DNA from: Clostridia bacterium
GTDB lineage: Bacteria > Bacillota_A > Clostridia > Oscillospirales > CAG-272
DNA length: 38,482 bases
Reading direction: 5' to 3'
NCBI GenBank assembly: GCA_017936125.1
Contig: JAGBGE010000033.1
Span: forward strand, 1 to 38,482
The translations under genes and the position numbers were made by a program. The notes below the pieces were generated by a model, which worked only from the letters and a program-made list of their open reading frames with translations, was not told where the DNA came from and did no database searches. How positions within the stretch are numbered: the stretch's first letter is position 1; the number at the start of each line of letters is the position of its first letter. Below, in pieces: positions 6,900 through 15,199 of the stretch.

Positions 6900-7967
6900 T
6901 CAAATTATTCTATCACCGAGCAGCGAAAAGCGCAGTATCTCGTGAGAAAAAACGCGGTCGGGAATAAGAGCGACACTTCGCGGTGTGCGGCAGTCGTAGG
7001 TGGTAAAATGATATTCACAGCTCGAAAGGTCGGCGCAGGAGGTGTAGACGGTGTAAACCGCCCTACCCTCGTCGGTCAGCACAGCGCCGTACGGCACGGA
7101 GAGCGAGTCGGTAATGTGAAAAAATGCCGAAACGAGATTACTATTCCCCTCTTTCTGTGCATTTTGGGTTTTTTGTGGTGTTTTGTGCCTGTTTTCTCCT
7201 ATATTTTTGCTTAATTCGGAGAAAATGTTTTCATTTTTGCTCGTTCTATGGTGTGTTTGTGGGGAAATGCTATCAAATTCATTTACGCATCCGACAAGAA
7301 AAGCCGCCCTGACGAAGCGTGATGACGAGGAATAGTCACCCGGAAGCCCGATAGCGCCCATACCGCGTGAATAAAGGTGGATATTTTTCCCTATTTGTGT
7401 CGGTTGAGTGGGCGAAATGTGCAAAAATTCGGCTATTTTTGTAACATGATAGGTGAAATTCGGTGCATTTGTGAGTACATGGTGGGGATTTGTGATAATT
7501 TCAAGACCGTTTTCCCGCGACTCTATCGCCAGCGTCTCTCTGCCGTCGGTCAGATGCCAGTGCAGCTCGGTCGCGGGCAGCTCAGGCGCGACGCTGTCGG
7601 GCGTGATATTGATACGCGAGAGCATTTCGCGAGCCTCACGCAGACTCCCCGCGCCACCGAGAATATATGGTATCAGCTCACCGGAGGCGAGATTGACCGC
7701 GCCCTCGCGACGTGGGAAATAGTGTGCGTATGCGGGAAAATTGAGCGCTGCCATATATAGCCCCGACTCGCTCACGGCATCGTAGTAAAGCGGTGTACCG
7801 CTGTGCAGATACGCCATTCCGACGAGCGCGTATTTGCCTGCAATTTTACCCTCAAAAATATACTCTCTTTCAAAGCCGCGCGGAGTTACGGCCACCTCCT
7901 CGCAGAATGAATATTCCAGGTCGAGCGTTCTGCCCGCAAGTCCCTTATAGCTTATTGCAGTGCACAT
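6900..7967 (-). CDS. Choloylglycine hydrolase / penicillin V acylase family (bile-salt-hydrolase-like) enzyme
   Basis: A 355-residue Ntn-hydrolase that cleaves linear amide bonds. Cys2 directly follows the initiator Met and would become the N-terminal nucleophile. Other catalytic positions fit the family: Arg13 and Asp16 (AGRTLDLEYS), Asn76 (AALNF), Asn167 (LTNAPNF) and Arg217 in the hallmark GLPGDYSSSSRFVRAAF. Substrates in the family are conjugated bile salts, penicillin V or N-acyl amino acids/homoserine lactones; which applies here is open. Residues about 231-275 form a Lys/Asn/Gln-rich insert just after the RFVR helix that typical members lack. The DNA of that part is AT-rich. RBS AAGGAG precedes the ATG, and a TATAAT lies at 7989-7994 on this strand. 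Monocistronic. Confidence 0.87.
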   Translation of the reverse strand: MCTAISYKGLAGRTLDLEYSFCEEVAVTPRGFEREYIFEGKIAGKYALVGMAYLHSGTPLYYDAVSESGLYMAALNFPAYAHYFPRREGAVNLASGELIPYILGGAGSLREAREMLSRINITPDSVAPELPATELHWHLTDGRETLAIESRENGLEIITNPHHVLTNAPNFTYHVTKIAEFLHISPTQPTQIGKNIHLYSRGMGAIGLPGDYSSSSRFVRAAFLVGCVNEFDSISPQTHHRTSKNENIFSELSKNIGENRHKTPQKTQNAQKEGNSNLVSAFFHITDSLSVPYGAVLTDEGRAVYTVYTSCADLSSCEYHFTTYDCRTPRSVALIPDRVFSHEILRFSLLGDRII

Positions 7968-8026
7968 ATTTTTTCTCCTTTTTATTGCATTATAGCGCCA
8001 AAAAGCAAAAAATAAGCAGCTTGCTA

Positions 8027-8055
8027 TTGAAAACGAGCGAAATTTATGCTATAAT
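8027..8055 (+). promoter_or_regulatory. Promoter of the orphan membrane protein gene
   Basis: TTGAAA (8027-8032), a 17-bp spacer and TATAAT (8050-8055), with a TGC extension making it an extended -10. The start codon follows about 25 nt after the expected transcription start. Confidence 0.8.
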
Positions 8056-8086
8056 TTGCTTGACTAACCAAAAAGGAGCGACAGCC

Positions 8087-8614
8087 TTGATTAAATTCAT
8101 CAAAAATATCCCGAATTTTATAGGAATAATATCCTATATTCTATACATAGTTTCGCTCAGTATGAATATCTCAAAGGGCAAGGGCGAGCCGATACTCAAT
8201 TATATTTTGCTTGCGGTTTCGGCAGTATTTCTTATAATCTACATAGTCATGCTGCTGCGCGGTCAGGATAAAAAGCAGGTCAAGAGCGCAAGACGGTACT
8301 ACAAATGGTTCAAGCTTGGTATGAAGGGTATTTCACTCTTTATTATCATTTACGGCTTCACCACCGCCTCGGGCGAGGACTCCTCTATGCTTATGCCGAC
8401 TATACTGATAATCCTCTGGATAATGCAGATTCACGGCGAGATAAGAAAGCACAAGGCTAGGAAAAGACGCGAGAGATTCAAGCAAAAAATCGACAGCTTC
8501 AAAAACCGAAACAAAAAGCCTGAGCCTATCCCCGAGCCCACTCTTACAGTCGCGCCCGTAGATACTATCGAGTTTTTAAGCGAAGATTTTGACACGAAAA
8601 ATTCAGCAAATTAA
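8087..8614 (+). CDS. Uncharacterised membrane protein, TTG start
   Basis: I do not recognise this 175-residue protein. The start is TTG at 8087, fixed by AAAAGGAG at 8071-8078 with 8-base spacing. Upstream in-frame ATGs lie before the promoter and are ruled out. Four hydrophobic segments (about residues 8-27, 38-58, 78-95 and 103-118) are followed by a strongly basic stretch (RKHKARKRRERFKQK, about 122-140), then a Pro/acidic C-terminus. This predicts a polytopic membrane protein with a cytoplasmic tail. It is monocistronic, divergent from the bile-salt-hydrolase-like gene and convergent with cardiolipin synthase, from which a shared terminator separates it. Confidence 0.7.
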   Translation: MIKFIKNIPNFIGIISYILYIVSLSMNISKGKGEPILNYILLAVSAVFLIIYIVMLLRGQDKKQVKSARRYYKWFKLGMKGISLFIIIYGFTTASGEDSSMLMPTILIILWIMQIHGEIRKHKARKRRERFKQKIDSFKNRNKKPEPIPEPTLTVAPVDTIEFLSEDFDTKNSAN

Positions 8615-8620
8615 AGCAAA

Positions 8621-8647
8621 AAAATCCCACCAAATCGGTGGGATTTT
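8621..8647. terminator. Bidirectional terminator between convergent genes
   Basis: AAAATCCCACC (8621-8631) pairs perfectly with GGTGGGATTTT (8637-8647) around a 5-nt loop. T-rich tracts occur on both sides. It ends the membrane protein gene (+) and the seven-gene minus-strand cluster. Confidence 0.9.
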
Positions 8648-8668
8648 CTTATTTTTGACTATTTTACT

Positions 8669-10204
8669 TTACATAAGTGGGGCAAAAAGTCTGATTGCGT
8701 TACGCACGATGCGTTCGCTCGGAGTAAGGCGAGTTTTGTTTTCGTCAACCTGCTCTGAAACCTCAATAGTCTTAAGCACCTCGTCACGACAAATCTCCAC
8801 CGTGGGAGAGGCGTACATCCAGAGCGCGTTCTCAAAGTTGTGCATCAAGCTTCTGTAATCGAGATTTATCGTACCGACGATTGCATATTTGTCGTCGACG
8901 ACGAAGGTCTTTTCGTGAATAAAGCCGGGGGTATATTCATATATCTTGACGCCCGCGTTCATAAGATACGGGTAAGAGCTCTTGGTCATAATCTTAACCT
9001 TTTTCTTGTCCGGTATGGCGGGTGTAATGATACGCACGTCAACACCGCGAAGCGCCGCGTTGCAGAGCGACTCGGTGAGGTCGTAGTCAATGACGAGATA
9101 CGGCGTGGTGATGTATACGTACTTTCTCGACTGATTTATGAGATTCAGAAACGCATTCTTACCCGTCGGACGCTTGTAGATAGGCACGGGACCGGAGCCA
9201 AAGGGAATGTAGTATCCGCCGTCCGAGAATTTGAGCGCCTTGACTGTCGACAGATATCTCTCGTAATCGCTTATCGTATGCGTGGTGAAATCCCACATCG
9301 AAAGGAACTGCTTGATAAATCCGCGCACGACCTCGCCCGTTACACGAATACCGCCATCCTTCCAGTGACCGAAGCGTACTACCGCGTTGACGTATTCGTC
9401 AGCGATATTAACACCGCCGGTATAAGCAATTCTGCCGTCGATAATGCACATCTTGCGGTGGTCGCGGTTGTTATGAACCGAGGAGAGCGATGGCGAAAGC
9501 TTGGCAAAGCGATAGGTCTTGATGCCGTCTGCGCGCAGAGAATACTCATAGTGTATCGGCAACTTCTTCATGCAGCCGAAATCGTCAAAGAGCATACGAA
9601 TCTCTACGCCCTCCTTCGCCTTTTCGCGAAGAATCTTGTGTATTCTGCCCCATAGGTCGCCAAGCTCAACTATGAAATACTCGAGGAAAATAAACTTCTC
9701 CGCGCTCTCAAGGTCGCGCTCGAGCGACTCAAAGTACTCCTCACCTGTTGGGAAGAAGGTCGATGACGAGCCTGTATAAACCTCGGCTATCGTGTCATCG
9801 TTCATAATCGCGCGAGCCTTGCCATAAGCAAGAGGACTGCGGCGGCGCAGCATACTAAAGCTGCCTTCTCCAAGTCTGTGGCTGTTTATCTCACTGAAGA
9901 TTCCGGAGAGGAGCTTTTCCTCCTTTTTGGTCATTCTGCGGCGATAGAAAAGAAGATAAAGCAGCGAGCCGAAAACAGGTAAAAGAAGAATTACGACCGT
10001 CCACGACACCTTGTACTCCGGATTCGCATCTCTGTTAATAACGAACACGAGAGTAGTAAGACTGACCAGCGCTGCCGCTATCCAGGCGAGATACGAATAC
10101 GCCCACGTTCCGAGCGTGAGCTGCGCCGCGAGCAACAGCTCAACGAGTATTATAACTGCGGAAATTGTATATCTTGAAAATAATGCCCTCTTGAATTTTT
10201 TCAT
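8669..10204 (-). CDS. cls: Cardiolipin synthase (phospholipase D superfamily)
   Basis: A 511-residue membrane-bound enzyme that condenses two phosphatidylglycerols into cardiolipin and glycerol. Two N-terminal transmembrane segments (about residues 10-60) precede two HKD catalytic motifs of the phospholipase D type: HRKMCIIDG in the first half and HEKTFVVDD in the second. Length matches bacterial ClsA/Cls (about 480-510). It follows the PII-like gene by 64 bases with no terminator between, so it is probably the last gene of the cluster that begins with the two-component system. Cardiolipin synthesis is a common envelope-stress output, which fits that context but is inference. Confidence 0.93.
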   Translation of the reverse strand: MKKFKRALFSRYTISAVIILVELLLAAQLTLGTWAYSYLAWIAAALVSLTTLVFVINRDANPEYKVSWTVVILLLPVFGSLLYLLFYRRRMTKKEEKLLSGIFSEINSHRLGEGSFSMLRRRSPLAYGKARAIMNDDTIAEVYTGSSSTFFPTGEEYFESLERDLESAEKFIFLEYFIVELGDLWGRIHKILREKAKEGVEIRMLFDDFGCMKKLPIHYEYSLRADGIKTYRFAKLSPSLSSVHNNRDHRKMCIIDGRIAYTGGVNIADEYVNAVVRFGHWKDGGIRVTGEVVRGFIKQFLSMWDFTTHTISDYERYLSTVKALKFSDGGYYIPFGSGPVPIYKRPTGKNAFLNLINQSRKYVYITTPYLVIDYDLTESLCNAALRGVDVRIITPAIPDKKKVKIMTKSSYPYLMNAGVKIYEYTPGFIHEKTFVVDDKYAIVGTINLDYRSLMHNFENALWMYASPTVEICRDEVLKTIEVSEQVDENKTRLTPSERIVRNAIRLFAPLM

Positions 10205-10268
10205 TTATATTACCAAAATCCTTTGTTTTGAAAACTTTAGTTAGAAAAATCCTGCAAAAATACGTTTT

Positions 10269-11009
10269 TTAACTTTCTTCTCTGTCTACGTAGTCCTCAA
10301 ATCTGCCAACACCCACGAGGTCGTCTACGGGGAGCGAGAATATCACAGCGCCGCCCTCGGTTTTGAGACCTGCGGCGTCACGGACCGCCTCCATAATCTT
10401 AGTCTTGTATTCCATAGTGGTGAGGAAGAAAAGGCTATCGGTCTCACGGCTGAGAGCCGTACCGATGGTCTGCTCCGCCTTCTCGTTATTTATGCTCTTG
10501 GTATGGAAGACGGTAGCGCCGGTAGCGCCTGCGCCCCTCGCAGCTTCAATCGCAACGTCGGTATATTTGTTATTTACAACTGCTATAACCAGCTCGTGCA
10601 TAATTACCTTCTCCTTTTTCTTTGAAATCGGGGCGCGATTGCCCACAGGCTTATCGGGCTTATCAACGCCCGAGAGAACCGCATCGTTGAGAATATTTGA
10701 AATACCGGAAAGCGGAATAGTGAATGCAATTCCGCGTCCGACGAGATAGAGCTTCAGCCCGTGGCCTACCGCACTCAAAATATTGTGCTCCGCGCCGCCG
10801 GGAATCAGCGACATCGTGATACGCTTCTCAATCTCGTTAAAGCCGAAATAGGTCATATAGCTCGAGCGAGCAGTACCGTGACCGACGCCCGAGAAGTTCA
10901 ACGCGGTACAGCACTCGTTCACTATCTCGGTGAAGCGGCTTTCGTCCTCCTTGTTGATAATGCCGACGAGGAGCTTGACTCTTTTCTGTTCAGCTATCTG
11001 CTTCTTCAT
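10269..11009 (-). CDS. Double-domain PII-like regulatory protein
   Basis: A 246-residue cytosolic protein with two PII-superfamily ferredoxin-like domains in tandem. Domain 1 spans about residues 8-115. Domain 2 spans about 136-240, with GATGATVFHTKS resembling the T-loop-proximal strand of GlnB and GGAVIFSLPVDDLVG matching the family C-terminus. PII proteins sense nucleotides and usually control transporters. The start is the internal ATG at 11009, preceded by GGGAGGAG; a longer upstream reading frame lies inside the previous gene and lacks this site. It overlaps the DUF1538 gene end by 20 bases, implying translational coupling and a functional pair. Neither domain keeps the GlnB uridylylation tyrosine motif that I could recognise. 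Confidence 0.8.
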   Translation of the reverse strand: MKKQIAEQKRVKLLVGIINKEDESRFTEIVNECCTALNFSGVGHGTARSSYMTYFGFNEIEKRITMSLIPGGAEHNILSAVGHGLKLYLVGRGIAFTIPLSGISNILNDAVLSGVDKPDKPVGNRAPISKKKEKVIMHELVIAVVNNKYTDVAIEAARGAGATGATVFHTKSINNEKAEQTIGTALSRETDSLFFLTTMEYKTKIMEAVRDAAGLKTEGGAVIFSLPVDDLVGVGRFEDYVDREES

Positions 11010-12564
11010 TTTTAGCTCCTCCCTTCGCAGCCTTTGCAGTATATGTCGCACCGCGTCTGGTATCACGGTAGCCGTAGTCTATGAACGTCTCGCTCGCGCT
11101 GACGAACCTGCGCGCTCTGTCCTCCGCCTTCATCTTATAAGCGAAGCCGCATATCTGTATAGCGATAATCGGCGCCATCGCAACGAACGCCACGCAACCG
11201 AAGGCATCGGTCATAACGTTACCGCCTAGGGCGTTGCACGCGCCCATACAGAGAGGAAGAACGAACGCGCTCATCATCGTACCGCTGGCAACTCCACCCG
11301 AGTCGAAGGAGATACCGACAAAGATTTTCGGCACGAAGAATGAAAGCGTAAGAGCGATTATATATCCCGGAATCAAGAACCAGAGAATGCTGATTCCCGT
11401 AATAATACGAAGCGTCGCAAGGCCGAGAGCCGCCGACACACCGATTGAAAGACCGAGTCCGGTGGTCTTGCCGGAAATCGCGCCCGCGCTCATCGTTTCA
11501 ACGAGCTTGTTCAGCACGTAAACCGAGGGCTCCGCCTTAACGATGAAGTAGCCGAGAAGCATACTGACGGGGATAAGCAGCCAGCCGCCGCCAATGCCCG
11601 CAAGACGAGTTCCTATCTCGGTACCGATTGGCAAAAATCCTACGTTCGCACCCGCGAGGAATACCGCAAGTCCGACTAAAACGTAGATGATACCTATCGC
11701 CATTCTTATTATCTGCACCTTGGTGAACGCGCGGGTGAGAAGCTGGAAAAGGAAGGCGAAAACGATGATGGGAGCAAGGGCGATAAGCACGTCAAGCGCA
11801 TGCTCTGCTATGCCGTGGATAAAGGCGAGAACGCCGTCCTGCGTGTCTGCGATCTGCTCGCTCACGGTGGGCTCGTATGTACCCTCAACCTTCATAACGA
11901 TGCCGAGCACAAGCACCGAGATAATCGGGCCGATGCTGCAAAGACCTGTGATACCGAAGGAGTCGTCACGGTCGTCGCCCGAAAGCTTCGCCGCGGAAAC
12001 ACCCGCGCCGATAGACATAATGAAGGGAACGGTCATCGGGCCTGTGGTAACTCCGCCCGAGTCGAACGCGAGGGGCAAAAAGCTCTCGTCAACGAAGAAT
12101 GCCAGCACAAAGGCTATCGCGTAAAAGGCTATCATTATAGCCGTCAGATTCCAGTTAAAGACGATACGCATAACCGCAATCATAAGGAATATTCCAACAC
12201 CGACCGAAACGGTGAGAATAAGTATCATATTTTTAAGTCCGCTTACCTGCTCCGCGAGAAGCTGCAAATCGGGCTCGGATATGGTAACGAGAATGCCGAT
12301 TATAAAGCTGATAAAGGCTATTATCCACACCTTTCTGGTAGCTGCCATCGTCGTACCGAGCTTCGTGCCCAGCGGCTGCATTGACATCTCCGCGCCTGCG
12401 GTGAACAGGCTCATACCAAACACCAGACAAACGACTCCGACGATAAACAGGAACATATCTCCCGTAGTTATCGGCACGAGCGTCACGCTGAGCGCAAGCA
12501 CTATAAGCGCTATCGGCAGAACCGATTTCAGCGACTCCATAAATTTGTTCTTTATTAAGTTCAC
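10990..12564 (-). CDS. DUF1538 family polytopic membrane protein (putative transporter)
   Basis: A 524-residue protein with about 12-14 hydrophobic segments, which I assign to DUF1538 (PF07556). It is built as two homologous halves. Each carries the same signature: LAFDSGGVTTGPM in the first and ISFDSGGVASGTM in the second, plus a GTKLGT/GTEIGT motif early in each half. Such internal duplication with a repeated polar FDSGGV loop suggests a secondary transporter, but no substrate is established to my knowledge. The start is GTG with AAAGGGAAA upstream. It begins 17 bases after the GTPase-NYN gene and overlaps the PII-like gene, a pairing that argues for PII control of transport. Confidence 0.8.
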   Translation of the reverse strand: MNLIKNKFMESLKSVLPIALIVLALSVTLVPITTGDMFLFIVGVVCLVFGMSLFTAGAEMSMQPLGTKLGTTMAATRKVWIIAFISFIIGILVTISEPDLQLLAEQVSGLKNMILILTVSVGVGIFLMIAVMRIVFNWNLTAIMIAFYAIAFVLAFFVDESFLPLAFDSGGVTTGPMTVPFIMSIGAGVSAAKLSGDDRDDSFGITGLCSIGPIISVLVLGIVMKVEGTYEPTVSEQIADTQDGVLAFIHGIAEHALDVLIALAPIIVFAFLFQLLTRAFTKVQIIRMAIGIIYVLVGLAVFLAGANVGFLPIGTEIGTRLAGIGGGWLLIPVSMLLGYFIVKAEPSVYVLNKLVETMSAGAISGKTTGLGLSIGVSAALGLATLRIITGISILWFLIPGYIIALTLSFFVPKIFVGISFDSGGVASGTMMSAFVLPLCMGACNALGGNVMTDAFGCVAFVAMAPIIAIQICGFAYKMKAEDRARRFVSASETFIDYGYRDTRRGATYTAKAAKGGAKNEEADS

Positions 12565-12581
12565 GCCGTTTCCCTTTCGAG

Positions 12582-15164
12582 TTACTTTATATACGAATCA
12601 ATAGTTTCGCGAATAAGCCTAACGGTATCAAGAAGCTCCGCGTAGAATTCTCTCGCGCTCACGCGAAGTCCGCCGCTGCCGAGCACGACGAGCTGCTCCT
12701 GTAAATCCGAGGTGACGACTCTCACCGTATGCTCGGGGGCAATCTCGTAGGTTGTGCGCTCAATGTAGGCGTCCGCCGTCTGCGACTCGCGCGTGTAAAC
12801 CACGCTGACAGAGCCGATTTCCTCGACACTGCCCTCTCCGCCCTTGCGCTTATAGGCGTCAAAGACGATGATAGCCCTACATTTTCTGAACGCTGTGTAA
12901 TCGCACATCATTCGCGCAAGCACGTCACGGCATCTGGCAAAGTCGGACTCTGCGATCCTGCGCAGGTCGTCTATCGCAAAGATAAAATTATATCCGTCAA
13001 TTATTATGTATTCCTCGCCTCGAGGCTTCAGCTTCTTCGGTCTCTCGGACTTTTTCTCACTCGGAGCAGCATTCACCTTGCGCTCGGGGGCGACTCTCGG
13101 CTTAATCTTGCCGTAGGTGCTCTCGAATATGCGCATAAGCTCCTTATCCTCCTCGACAGTACCGCGGTAATCGGTCTTGACCGCAACTCTCGGAGTATAG
13201 CTCTCCTCTGCCGCGTCTGTCCTCTGCGCGCCCGTCGGAGTAAGATGCATGAGCGCGTCTGCCTCCTGCCAGGGTACTGCGTAGCCCGAGCCGCCCTTGC
13301 AGAACACAGAGCCTGCGGGGTTGCGCTCGTCGAGCTCGGGTGAATAGTTACGCTCAGCCATAACCTCCTCGGTATTGTGGCAGGGCATATACGCTCCGAC
13401 TCGAAGCGATAGCTTCCCCTCACCTCGAGTATACGCGCGAAGCTCGGTGGCGTATGAGCGCATAGTGCTGACGGGACAGATGCCCGAAACAACGGCAATG
13501 TCACCCACGAACTCGGGTGCTTCAAGACTGCCGTGCATCGCGCTGATATCTGTCATAAGGCGGCCGAGATTATCCATCGGCAGCTCTGCCGTGAACTCAA
13601 AGGTCGGCTCGAGCAGAACAGACTCCGCCTTCATCAGTCCCTGCCTCACAGCTCGGTAGGTCGCCTGGCGGAAGTCACCGCCCTCGGTGTGCTTTAAGTG
13701 CGCTTTGCCTGCTGTGAGAGTGATTTTCACGTCGGTAAGCGGCGAGCCCGTGAGAACTCCCCTATGTACCCTCTCCTCGAGGTGAGTGATAATCAGCCTT
13801 TGCCAGCCTCTCGCCAGCGTGTCAAGCGGGCATTCGCTCGCAGTGATAATTCCGCTGCCCTCGGGTAGTGGGTCGATACGCAGATGCACCTCGGCATAGT
13901 GGCGAAGCGGCTCGAAATGACCTGCTCCCAGCGTGGTGTCCGCAATAGTTTCTTTATAAAGAATCGCACCCTCGTCGAATGCGACGTCAAGGTCAAATCT
14001 ATCCTTGATAATCTTGGTGAGCACCTCGGTCTGTATCTCACCCATAAGCCTGATGCGCAATTCGTGCGTTCTCGGCTCGTAGGTCAGCGCTAGAGATGGG
14101 TCCTCCTCGGCTAGCGCCATAAGGCGCATATAGCTCTCGTAAGGGTTTGCACCCTTCGGGAGAATTATTCTGTAATCAAGCACGGGCTCGAGCGTCTGCA
14201 CGTCGTCCTCCTCAAAGCCGAGTCCCGAGCCGACAGCGGTCGACACAGGTCCGAGCACGGCGCATACCGTGCCTGCCGCGGCAGACGGTACGCTCTTGTA
14301 TTTATCGCCCGAATAGAGCCTGATTTCCTCAATTTTCTCACGCATTATCTCACCGTGCGAGCGAATCTCGACGGTATCCTTCGTGCGCAGAGTGCCGCCC
14401 GTAACCTTGAGGTAGGTAAGACGCTTGCCCTGCGCGTCGCGCGAAATCTTATATACTCTTGCTCCGAAAATGCTCTCGGAGTATTTTTTCTCTAAGGTGT
14501 ATTTGTCTATTACCGATAGCAGCTCGTCGACGCCCTTCATCTTAAGCGCGGAGCCGAACATACAAGGGAAAATTCTCCTCTTGGCAACAGCCGCGGCAAT
14601 AGACTCGACGGAGAGCGAGTCGGTCGAGAAAAATTCGTCCATCAGCCTCTCGTCAGAGGCGGCGCAGCGCTCGAAGAAGTCGGGCGCTGAATCGTCGCTA
14701 AAGTCCACGCAGCCGCCGGAAAGTATGCAGCGCAACTCCTCGAGTATCTGCTCGCGGCGTCGGTCTGCGATATCCATCTTATTGACAAAAATAAAGGTCG
14801 GCACTCGTCTTGCCGATAACAGATGCCACAGAGTTTTTGTATGCGCGGTCACTCCGTCAGATGCGCTGACTACCAAAATCGCGTAGTCCTGCACCGATAT
14901 CGCGCGCTCCGCCTCGCAGGAGAAGTCAACGTGACCGGGCGTATCAATGAGCGTCACGCTCGTATCGCCAAGCTCAAATATAGCCTGCTTTGAAAATATC
15001 GTAATTCCCCTCTCGCGCTCGAGCGCGTGAGTGTCGAGAAAGGCGTCGCGCTTATCAACTCTGCCAAGCCTCGTCAGCGTGCCGGCGGAGTACAGGAGCG
15101 CCTCGGAAAGAGTGGTCTTGCCTGCATCAACGTGTGCGAGTATTCCCAGCGCAAGTCTTTTCAT
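12582..15164 (-). CDS. Tet(M)-like translational GTPase fused to a C-terminal Rae1/YacP-type NYN domain
   Basis: An 860-residue fusion. Residues 1 to about 655 follow the EF-G/Tet(M) order: G domain with AHVDAGKTT (10-18), RERGITIF, DTPGHVDF, NKMD and SALK, then domains II-V. Residues 717-860 form a NYN domain related to YacP/Rae1: IDGYNFIFA (acidic Asp723), IIVFDAYK, ESQTADAYIE and VVTSDLQEQ. A basic, low-complexity linker (about 660-715) joins them. Rae1 of Bacillus subtilis is an endoribonuclease that cuts mRNA in the ribosomal A site, where Tet(M) also works, so the fusion plausibly delivers a nuclease to the A site. The domain IV loop reads KHTEGGDFR where Tet(M) has its SPVST-type loop, so tetracycline protection is doubtful. 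It lies 35 bases after the GNAT gene and 17 before the DUF1538 gene. Confidence 0.88.
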   Translation of the reverse strand: MKRLALGILAHVDAGKTTLSEALLYSAGTLTRLGRVDKRDAFLDTHALERERGITIFSKQAIFELGDTSVTLIDTPGHVDFSCEAERAISVQDYAILVVSASDGVTAHTKTLWHLLSARRVPTFIFVNKMDIADRRREQILEELRCILSGGCVDFSDDSAPDFFERCAASDERLMDEFFSTDSLSVESIAAAVAKRRIFPCMFGSALKMKGVDELLSVIDKYTLEKKYSESIFGARVYKISRDAQGKRLTYLKVTGGTLRTKDTVEIRSHGEIMREKIEEIRLYSGDKYKSVPSAAAGTVCAVLGPVSTAVGSGLGFEEDDVQTLEPVLDYRIILPKGANPYESYMRLMALAEEDPSLALTYEPRTHELRIRLMGEIQTEVLTKIIKDRFDLDVAFDEGAILYKETIADTTLGAGHFEPLRHYAEVHLRIDPLPEGSGIITASECPLDTLARGWQRLIITHLEERVHRGVLTGSPLTDVKITLTAGKAHLKHTEGGDFRQATYRAVRQGLMKAESVLLEPTFEFTAELPMDNLGRLMTDISAMHGSLEAPEFVGDIAVVSGICPVSTMRSYATELRAYTRGEGKLSLRVGAYMPCHNTEEVMAERNYSPELDERNPAGSVFCKGGSGYAVPWQEADALMHLTPTGAQRTDAAEESYTPRVAVKTDYRGTVEEDKELMRIFESTYGKIKPRVAPERKVNAAPSEKKSERPKKLKPRGEEYIIIDGYNFIFAIDDLRRIAESDFARCRDVLARMMCDYTAFRKCRAIIVFDAYKRKGGEGSVEEIGSVSVVYTRESQTADAYIERTTYEIAPEHTVRVVTSDLQEQLVVLGSGGLRVSAREFYAELLDTVRLIRETIDSYIK

Positions 15165-15199
15165 AAGATCACCCTTCCCTTTATTTTGTCTAGTTTAGT

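Noticed and set aside
12582..15164. Acquired tetracycline resistance gene
   Set aside because: The GTPase part resembles Tet(M), but the tetracycline-contact loop differs, a nuclease-like domain is fused, and the gene sits within a chromosomal operon without mobile elements.
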